Part shown: piece by piece, positions 56,520 to 64,000 of the stretch | Layout: the number at the start of each line of letters is the position of its first letter | Numbering within the stretch: the first letter of the stretch is position 1 | NCBI GenBank assembly: GCA_963920665.1 | Contig: OY987267.1 | Span: 24,490,001 to 24,554,000, forward strand | Length of the DNA: 64,000 nt | Reading direction: 5' to 3' | Source of the DNA: Straminergon stramineum | Taxonomy: Eukaryota; Streptophyta; Bryopsida; Hypnales; Calliergonaceae | The notes under the pieces: model-generated | The model's database searches: none | What the model was told of the DNA's origin: nothing | The model's input: the letters and a program-made list of their open reading frames with translations, nothing else | Program-made: the position numbers and the translations under genes

Positions 56520-56789
56520 GGTGAACGTTGTCTCTCTTAGGGGTTAAGATTCAATAGTTTCAATAGTCATTTTTGACATATTTTTCCATTCAAAAATCTT
56601 GATCCGAAAGTGCCTGTTTAGTTTGTTTTTCGGGCTCAAATTGCAAAGGATTTGTAGGGGTCAAAGGAGGCATCCATTTGTGAAAAATAAATACCAAAAT
56701 TTCCATTCATAAACAGTCCCAAAATGGGAGCATATAGAGTGAAGAATCCTGATGTTTGATTCTGTGTTCATACTTCCGTCCTTTAGGGG
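56520..56789. mobile_element. Two right termini of TTAA-type elements
   Basis: One right end, tctcttaGGGG, is followed by TTAA 56544-56547; a second, ccgtcctttaGGGG, ends at 56789 and is followed by TTCA. Whether the second belongs to an element starting near 56548 is unclear, since no CCCC left end is seen. The second abuts low-copy DNA that leads to the receptor-kinase pseudogene. Confidence 0.5.
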
Positions 56790-59070
56790 TTCATTCTCTC
56801 TCTATATATATCAGAAACGTTGGCTGCGCTTTCTTCATTGGAACTCATGTCTTGAGCCATAGAAGTTCGATTCTGTGGTCGAATTGTCGTCTTTTTGAGG
56901 CTGCTGATACGGAGAAAAACAAATTGCTTGTGTAAGTGGGAGAGAGCTTTGATCCCTGGCTCAGGTGTGGTGCTCATCAAATGGTGATTCAACTGTCAGC
57001 AACATGAGGAATAATTAAAGCTTCTCTCGTCTAAGTTTGCTGTAACGCCGGCACCCTGACAAGGTTTCAACGTCTAAAAAAACAATGTTATTCGTGCAAA
57101 AGTATTATTTAAACGTGGTATGGAACATTGCAAGCTCATTTCTACTCCGTCCCAATTCTTTAATTACTCTTGAGTTTCATTAATCTCAGTTCAACATCTG
57201 AGTTTTTGTATGTATATCGCAGCAATAACTAGGTAAAATTTGTTTTTCTCTTGAAGTTGAAATTTTGCGCTTCAGTTGCAGGTAGTTCTCATAAAATCCT
57301 ACGCTGATATGAGATTGGAAAGCATTTCCCGAACACAAATCGCGAATAGTTCTGTGCTACTGATCCACATTCAATTTTTTTATATTCAATATGATTACGA
57401 TTCTCTTATTTGATTATAGCCAACACAATAGGCGACCTTTCTAATTGCCCTGGTAGCTGCCGACAAATTTAAAAATGTACTACCGGTACTTTAGTCAGGG
57501 TACGTAACCGAGGCTTGCAACGCTCCAGTTAATGAGCTATACTCTTGTCATCTCCCAAATAGTTTCAAGAGTAATTGATAAGATTTTAGTAGCCTGGTTA
57601 GTAGGAATCATGTGAGGCAATTTCTGCGTTTGCATTTTGTGGATCTGCTTGTCAAATTTCAATCGACATTCAACTGGAACTATAAAGTGTCATATGGTGT
57701 CTTAGAAGCTGACAAAGGAACCTCTCAAAGAGATGCACACCTCTGTGATGAAATGAAAATTGCTTATTAATTTTACATATCTATCGTTCACAGCTACGTA
57801 ATGTAAAATTCAAAATATTGCGAGGAACTTACTGCCAATTTCACAAAACTGTGTAGGAGCGAGAAGGCCATTTCAGAACGCCGCCTCATTGAAGGTCCTG
57901 TAGGACTTGTGCTATCTCCGCCTTCAGGAGCACCGGCAGGGAAGTCAATTTCAGCCTCGCTTGTTTTCTTGAGAGATTATTTCAAATCATCCCCTTCACG
58001 GCACTTGAGAGGTATTGTAAACAGTGGTATCATGGTTGCTAATTTACTTTCCATGGGAAGAAGTACGACAGACAGATGTACAGTAGTTTTGAAGCGATTT
58101 CGGATAGTCACCGATTCGTCACCATGTCTGAAGTCATTAATTAAAAAAGGTTACCCAGGTTCAGCAATCGTGAAAATTCAAGCTTAGAGTCAATCTTAGA
58201 GCAATCGTGGAAAGTCAAAGAATTGAAAGGGAGCCCAAGCAAGGACAGACGCTGCAAATTCATGGGCAGGTGTGGCATGGCATGTCTTCAATTGAACCCT
58301 AATATCCAATAAAGTGGGTGTGCATTGTTCAAAATCAATTGTAAATTTCAAAGTGTCCATTTTTAAAATTTAGATTTAGTAGTCGTAAATGAAGCTTAGT
58401 AAGTTATATTTCGAGTATTCCTTTTCAAAACTTTGAAAAAATTCAAAAATTCAATGAATTATTGCAATTGGAATCTCCATATGTTAAAATCCAAATAACA
58501 CAAAATTTTATGTATTGTTTCTCATTCTAAACTTCATTTTTAGTGAAAATCGCAAATTATTCTAATTTATATTAATTGATCGTGGCATGAATACATGGAG
58601 AAAGAATCAGTAAGATCGAGGAGGAATTGAAGGACCTGGCCACCTTGTAGTTGACAAGTCGTGGCCGTCCAGGATCGAGCAAGCTCGAGTTCCAGATGAA
58701 CCCAAGACCTCACGTTGCATTTACAAAAGCAAAATGTGATCATGAGGAACTTAATCTATAGGCCCATATACTCTAAACAGAAGGCCTGCCACAGGGACTG
58801 AGATTCTCATATCCTAGCTGCTTGTTCACCGTATAGTATGAAGCTTGTATTAGGATCGAACGCCACAGATTCATGAAACCACTGAAATTTTGGCTCTTCA
58901 TTCGATTATGTCAAGAGGAGCTTGTTTGCAAAATTTCGATTTCAAACTCTGAATCAAACCCTGGCAAAGAGAGAAGATTAGCTCTGACTTTAAAGACATC
59001 GATCAGTAACAAAAATTGAAGCTAGCAGCGCAGCCCATGCGTACATAAACTTGCACAAGTGAATCAGTTT
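56790..59070. other. Low-copy DNA upstream of the kinase pseudogene
   Basis: Composition is balanced, and no window repeat family appears between 56800 and 59070, in contrast to the flanks. Stop-free stretches (56783-56992 minus, 57909-58187 plus) are not recognisable proteins. It may contain the old promoter region of the receptor kinase. Confidence 0.4.
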
Positions 59071-59072
59071 TC

Positions 59073-59080
59073 TATATAAT
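59073..59080 (+). promoter_or_regulatory. Possible TATA box of the kinase pseudogene
   Basis: TATATAAT lies 50 bp before the ATG at 59130, a plausible spacing if the untranslated leader was short. In AT-rich DNA such a match is weak evidence. Confidence 0.3.
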
Positions 59081-59129
59081 TTGAGTGCATGTGCATGTGC
59101 TTTGGGCTTGTAGGGCAGGACAGTAAAGA

Positions 59130-60818
59130 ATGAACCTCTTCTGCCTTCTCCTGTTTGTGTTGCTTCGCTCAGTTGCTAGTGACGACACGCGACTCGCCTT
59201 CCATTCCTTTTCAGGCTCTGAAGATGAGAACATCAGAGCTCTCGGCGATGCTGCACACAATGGCGCCAATAGATCCAACGTCATCAGCGGGCGCGCTACG
59301 CAGTCGCGAGGGTCTTGTGGAGCGTTGTTCTACGGGGAGAACGTGCGCCTTCAGGATGTCCCAACTGGGAGAGTTGCTTCGTTCAGCACCTCCTTCTCAT
59401 TCACCTTCCAAACTCTCGGGTTACCTCGGGATAACATCATTTCTCCCAGAGAAAAGGACCACAGCGCAATTGCCTTCAATTTGATCAGGGGCATGATGCG
59501 TGCTAATATGCAAGACCATGTGTCCGAAACAGGAAGCGCTGGTGCATGCAGGACTCCTCTCCATCCAAGTGATCCAAACCATAGATACTCTCCTTCAAGC
59601 TTCGTTATTCTTTTTGGCATGGGGTATTACAGTCCTGCTTCCGAAGACGCCAGAAAAAGCTACATCAAGGTCTCAAAAAACCATGACTACGAGTATGACA
59701 TCGGAGCATACACACAACCTCTGTTGCAACGACTCCTACTGCTTGTATTCCTCCGAAGGGAAAATCTTCACTGCTTGGATTGATTTCAATAGCTCAGCTC
59801 GGACACTCGAAATGCGGCTTGCGAATGGGTTCAACCCCAGCGTGAAGAAGCCCCTGCAACCTCTGCTGCGTATTTCCAACTACAAATTGACCCAAAATCT
59901 TGGCGACGAAGTGATCCTCGTGTTTTGGGGAACCTCCGACGTCCAACCCGTCGAAATGCATGAGCTCTTGTCCTGGCAATTCTTCAGTAGTGAGATTTCA
60001 AAAGTCCCGGCTTGCTCTAAGACCCCAAATCATTTTTGGAGGGTCAGAACGTGGGCTGGTATCAGCACAGAAGTTCTGGGATCGGTTGTGGCAGCTGCAG
60101 TCGTGATTCTCGGTGCGCCTCCTACCTTGCAAGCCCATCCAGAATTTACCGCGATACACCACTGGGTCATAGTGCAGGTCCACATGTGTTCTCGTATGCA
60201 GAGCTCCAGATGGCCACTCACAACTTCGATGAAAGAAATTTGCTCGGTACCGGCGGATCGGGGTCTGTCTACAAAGGGTCCTTTGAAGCTCCCAGTGGAA
60301 CCCATTTTTTTGCCGTAAAACAAATCAATTTCTCGGAGCCGAAGCGGTCGGATTTCCTCTTTCATGCGGAAGTGGCCAGTCTCGGCCAAATTCGGCATCT
60401 GAATGTGGTGCAGTTGCAAGGCTGGTGTCAAGAGGAAGGTCGCCTGCTCTTGGTTTACGATTTCATGCCCAATGGGGGCCTCAATGAATGGCTTCACACA
60501 CCTGGTAGCCATGGTCTCCAACACCAAGAGATTGTCTTCTCTTTAAAAAGGCGTCACTCCATTCTTCAGGGAGTGGGTGCAGCTCTGGAATACTTGCATG
60601 AAGATTGCTTGAGTTGTGTTTTGCATTGAGACATCAAGTCTAGCAATGTGTTGTTGGATGCGGATTTCAATGCGCATTTGGGAGACTTTGGACTTGCTCG
60701 CTTGATAGATCACCACAAGTTGGACAAAACTACTTTGATGGCAAGGACTCTTGGTTACATGGCTCCCAAGTTGCCACATACAGCCAAAGCAACTAAGGAA
60801 TTAGATGTGGTGACCTTA
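59130..60818 (+). pseudogene. L-type lectin receptor kinase pseudogene, 3' truncated
   Basis: When intact, such genes encode plasma-membrane receptors: signal peptide, legume-lectin ectodomain, one membrane helix, and a cytoplasmic Ser/Thr kinase. Here ATG 59130 opens a signal peptide (MNLFCLLLFVLLRSVAS). The lectin N-half follows (LAFHSFSG..., RVASFSTSFSFTF). Near 59700-59760 the frame is lost; the lectin C-half (GKIFTAWIDF, PLLRISNYKL, HELLSWQF) and a short hydrophobic stretch (VLGSVVAAAVVILG) lie in another frame to about 60110. The frame then shifts again. The kinase (about 60170 on) has FSYAELQMATHNF, glycine loop GTGGSGSV (about 60246), Lys in AVKQI (60318-60320), then a TGA at 60627-60629 exactly where Arg of the HRD motif belongs. 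[10 protein letters not shown] and DFG (60684-60692) follow, and APE reads APK. Homology ends after KATKELDV near 60812; about a third of the kinase is missing. Family genes here are usually intronless, as this one appears to be. Confidence 0.93.
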
Positions 60819-60832
60819 TGGTCCTTTAGGGG
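60819..60832 (+). mobile_element. TTAA-element terminal remnant at the pseudogene break
   Basis: Bases 60820-60832 read GGTCCTTTAGGGG, identical to the right terminus of the TTAA elements (for example 30723-30735), followed by ATAA. They lie within about 8 bp of where kinase homology stops. No element interior is present, so this is a stub left by a deletion that removed the rest of the element together with the kinase 3' part, or by imperfect excision. Confidence 0.55.
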
Positions 60833-63800
60833 ATAATATTTGGTTCATACCTACCTAGAATATCTAAATACCTCAATTTTTCACGTGTATATAGGTTAAA
60901 CACCTCCAAAAGAAACAATTTAAAATACTTTGTAAATAACCTCCCAAATTGTCTAATGTCTCCAAATATGTAAAAATTCATGACTGAAATAGTCCTATAG
61001 CCCTTTTATAGATTCCTAAATCATTCTCAATAGATAGGATTTAGTTTCTTAATTGATTCAAGAAAAATAGAACCCCTAGTTGTTAGCCTATAGGTTTAAA
61101 AACTCAATATGTACTAGAGGAGGGCATGCATGGTAGAAGTAGGGTGTTTTGAAAATTGAAATCACGTCAAAAATCCATCAACACTATTCGTTCATCCAAA
61201 TTCCTCAAGCACTAGTAATTAAAGGAGATAATGGAATTTCAATCTCCTACAAAGTAAAAATATGAGCTTGCACATCTTTTATGGTTTTCTATGAGAGGTT
61301 CTATAAAAAAATTCACAATCTTCTAACTTGCTAAAGATCCTCTTCCAAGTAGTCAACTACTTAAACCAACATTGGAAAATTCCTAGAAATTATCCAAGTT
61401 TTAGTAAATTCTTATTACAAATTTATAATAGAATTTTTGTGATAAATAACATGTCTAAATATGTTTTAAGGCATTTTGACACTAAAAAGTACCCAAAACC
61501 AATGGCTACTTCAAATTTAGGCATAATTTAAATAAATTCAACATGTTGACCAACGTATTAGGAGCATACAATATCCAAAAGAAGAAAGAGAGGAGTCTTT
61601 TCTCACTCTTGTAAGTCCTATGGACTTTCCAAACAAGCCGAAGTATTTGAAAATTTCAAATTTCAACATTTCAAATTTTTACAATTCATTATTTGGGCAA
61701 TTCGCAACTTTAACGAGTTTAAATGACCTAAGAATAGAGGGTAGAGGGTCTCGTGTTCTAATTTGGGTCTTCTCAAGCCTATGGCACAATCCATTTGTCA
61801 TTTGACACTTGACACTTTTCTCCAAAAGTTAAAAATAAGTCTAGCAATAAATACAATTTATTTTAGTAATCAACGATTAGTTTTAGAATTCACTTTGGGA
61901 TTAAAGAAGAAGGAGAGGCCTTTGGGAAAGTAATTAAGTTTGCCCCTTACCTCCCCAAAACACCCATTTTGTTGTTGTTGTTGAACGACTTGGATCCATT
62001 TCTTAGTGGATTTTTGGTCTTCAGGCCAAACTTTGTCAACTAGGTGTTTTTGGAGCAATTCTTTCTTTGTTGTTGTTTTTGAAGCTTGTTTTCAAGGATA
62101 TTGCGGTCCCTTCATGCCTTGCATTCTCTGTGTGTTTTTGATTTTTTTTGTACTAATTATTTGTGCACTAACCATATTTTGTACTAACTAATCTTGTACT
62201 AACACCTATAGAATCTTGGTCAAAGTCTAGTTATACCATTAGATGGAAACCTCTAGTATTATCATCTTGTTTTTGTTGATAATTTTACACATGATTTTTG
62301 GTGGAAATTTGATTCATTTGAAAAATCCTCTTAAAAATCCCCTAGAGTTTTGATGTGTGGAATTTTTAATGTTTTAAAATGTACGTAATTGCCATGTGTT
62401 GCCTTGTGTTGCTTCTAACCTTGGAGCCTTGTTTTATTGGTTGGTACCTTGTGTGTCCAAGCATAACAATAGTTGATGTGTTGTTGCAAAACCCTTGTAA
62501 ATTGTTTTCTTGTTCACGGTGAAGCTTTGACCACCTTAGATAATTCTATATTTTGTAGAGTTGGCCTCTTATCATAGCAAAGCTTTAAACCTAAGATCCC
62601 TCTCTAGATACAAAATATCTAATGGCCCTAATATCCATCAGGGCCAACTTCTCATGAGACAAGGAAAGTCATTTCTTGGATAGTTTTATCTCTAGCCTTG
62701 TGGTTTACATCTTTCCACAAAATGAGCTCAAGTATTTTGGTATTGAATGCTAGTATTTAGTGCCCAATGGAAAAAAAACCTTGTCGAGCCCCCAAATTAA
62801 AAAAAACTTGTCTAGTGTGAATCCAACAAGCCCCTTAGGAAACCAACCAACAAGCTGCGCCCATGCAACAAGAATTAGATTGTACCCTAGTGGATATTGG
62901 ATTGTAACCCCGAAGACCGATAGAATCAAGCTTAACACCATTGGTATGGAAATGGGTTGTGCCCTAATGGATATTGATTGTATATAACCTCGACGGGTAT
63001 TGGTTGTACACTACTGGTGTGGAATTGGACTATACACCAATTGTTGTGGACTTAAGCTATATAGCCGGCTTGTTGGGCTTTTTTCTCAACAACAAATTCA
63101 AATTGTAGTTGCTAAAACAAATATTGGAAAGGAAAGGTATGATCTAAACATTCCTCCATAACCTAAATAATTAGAGTAGTTAGAAGGGAGATGGCAGACA
63201 TGGAGGAAGAAATTGTTGATAGAAGTGAAGGAAGGAGAAGTTAGAGTGAAGAACATCCATGTGCTTGTCTATGTATGAAAAGAAATAAAAATTAGACCTA
63301 ACAAATCATGGGTTAGTGTTGACATTTAAATACAAATTAGATGCCTTGCAAGAATTGACTTTTAGGCAAAGAAAACAAAATCAAAGAAGGATCATTGGCT
63401 TAGAAGAGCCATTAGAATACTCTTAGAAAGTAGTTGATATAGAAAATGTTAGTTCTCTTAGTCAAATAGAAGAAGATTAGTGTCCTTTTAGCCAATACTT
63501 TGACATTATAAAACACCCTAAAAACAAACAAAAAAGAAAATAGAAAGGAAGAAAGAAAAAGAAACATACAAGAGAAAAGGAGATAGTTTAGGTAGTGAAT
63601 TAGAGTTGTGATTCCCATTGTAAACTTTTTGACTAAAGCAATGAGTAAGAAAAAAGAAAAAAGTTCAAAACAAACCTCAACAAGATGGAGAATAATGGAG
63701 GACCCAAGACAATTTTTGTGCAACTCTTGGATGATGGGAAATTTGAGATATGTGCTTAAACAAGCCATTTCTCTTATCCTATGTTGGTTTAAATTCCCAA

Positions 63801-64000
63801 TGCAAGGTAGGATTTACAAGTTCAACTCAAAAATTTAGAAACAATGGAAAATATAAGTTTAGATTCGAGTTAGTATAGATAATCTCTAGAGCTTTCTAGA
63901 AATGTATTGCACTTAGAAATAGATTAAAAAATCAAAGAAGATATGCATGGATGAAGTTTGGTAGTCAAAATCAATTAAAAATAGGAAAAATTATCCATGA
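60833..64000. other. AT-rich DNA, nothing recognised
   Basis: I find no ORF with a recognisable domain, no terminal repeats and no partner elsewhere in the window. At 62880-63060 the phrase cctagtggatattggattgta and variants (gatattgattgtatataac, ggtattggttgtacact) recur about four times, forming a loose tandem repeat. The purine-rich stretch at 63500-63590 has no evident function. Confidence 0.45.

Noticed and set aside
59500..60318. Reading 59500-60318 as a separate 272-residue gene
   Set aside because: Its first part is an out-of-frame reading of the lectin domain and its last part is out of frame with the kinase; only the middle (about 59750-60110) carries receptor homology, so it is one piece of a frameshifted pseudogene.
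62700..63110. Possible LTR end with primer-binding site near ttgttgggctttttt
   Set aside because: No tggtatcagag-like primer site, no matching second LTR and no gag/pol frame were found.
1..64000. tRNA, rRNA or CRISPR features
   Set aside because: No ggttcgaatcc-type T-arm with cloverleaf context, no rRNA-like sequence and no regularly spaced identical repeats with unique spacers were seen.

Overview
This looks like nuclear DNA from a land plant with a large, repeat-rich, AT-rich genome. The plant assignment rests on one clear protein-coding relic: an L-type (legume-type) lectin receptor kinase at 59130-60818, a family confined to plants. A seed-free plant is possible, but nothing here fixes the species. 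I see no rRNA, tRNA, CRISPR array, organelle insert, LTR retrotransposon or intact transposase.

Most of the window is made of short non-autonomous DNA transposons without coding capacity. The dominant group has ends reading CCCCTAAAGGACCAA...TTGGTCCTTTAGGGG and lies between TTAA tetranucleotides. Good copies are at 21013-21915, 30156-30735, 30936-31515, 33322-34242 and 40453-41399. Small derivatives lie at 2062-2202 and 49452-49673, and there are many eroded halves. Two unoccupied paralogous sites inside the window show that insertion duplicates TTAA. This is the behaviour of the piggyBac (or Sola3) type of transposon, which I regard as unexpected in a plant and as the main discovery here. 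A second TTAA family (33315-35019, 35363-36009) carries longer inverted ends and has been invaded by the first. Other groups are a TA-flanked MITE family with AGGTAGGAGG ends (about seven copies), a TTA-flanked Harbinger-like element (39641-40436), a family with ATCCTCCATTCGAA ends (24585-24848), several foldbacks, and short retroposon-like tails.

Region by region: 1-7.3 kb is a mosaic of these MITEs. A minisatellite of about 85 bp fills 7.29-7.93 kb. From 8 to 13.1 kb the DNA is less AT-rich and mostly single-copy, with weak gene-like ORFs and a GC-rich core at 11.3-12.8 kb, but no gene I recognise. A 140-bp tandem array follows (13.45-14.0 kb), and a CpG-decayed duplicate of the segment before it lies at 15.7-16.2 kb. 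From 17 to 49.7 kb almost everything datable is MITE, tandem repeat or featureless AT-rich DNA, apart from a GC-richer patch at 36.6-38.4 kb. A short ORF with strong codon bias (51029-51409) is the best candidate for a live gene. From 53 kb on, more repeats follow, including a mate of the repeat at 0.8-1.3 kb. Then comes low-copy DNA leading into the lectin-kinase pseudogene, whose 3' break coincides with the terminal motif of the TTAA elements. From 60.8 kb to the end I recognise nothing.

How the parts relate: the window is best read as a transposon graveyard in which successive waves of TTAA and TA elements nested in and broke older sequence, including the receptor-kinase gene. CpG-to-TpG decay, seen in the duplicated 12.9/15.7 kb segments and in the stop codon inside the kinase catalytic motif, fits methylation-driven ageing.
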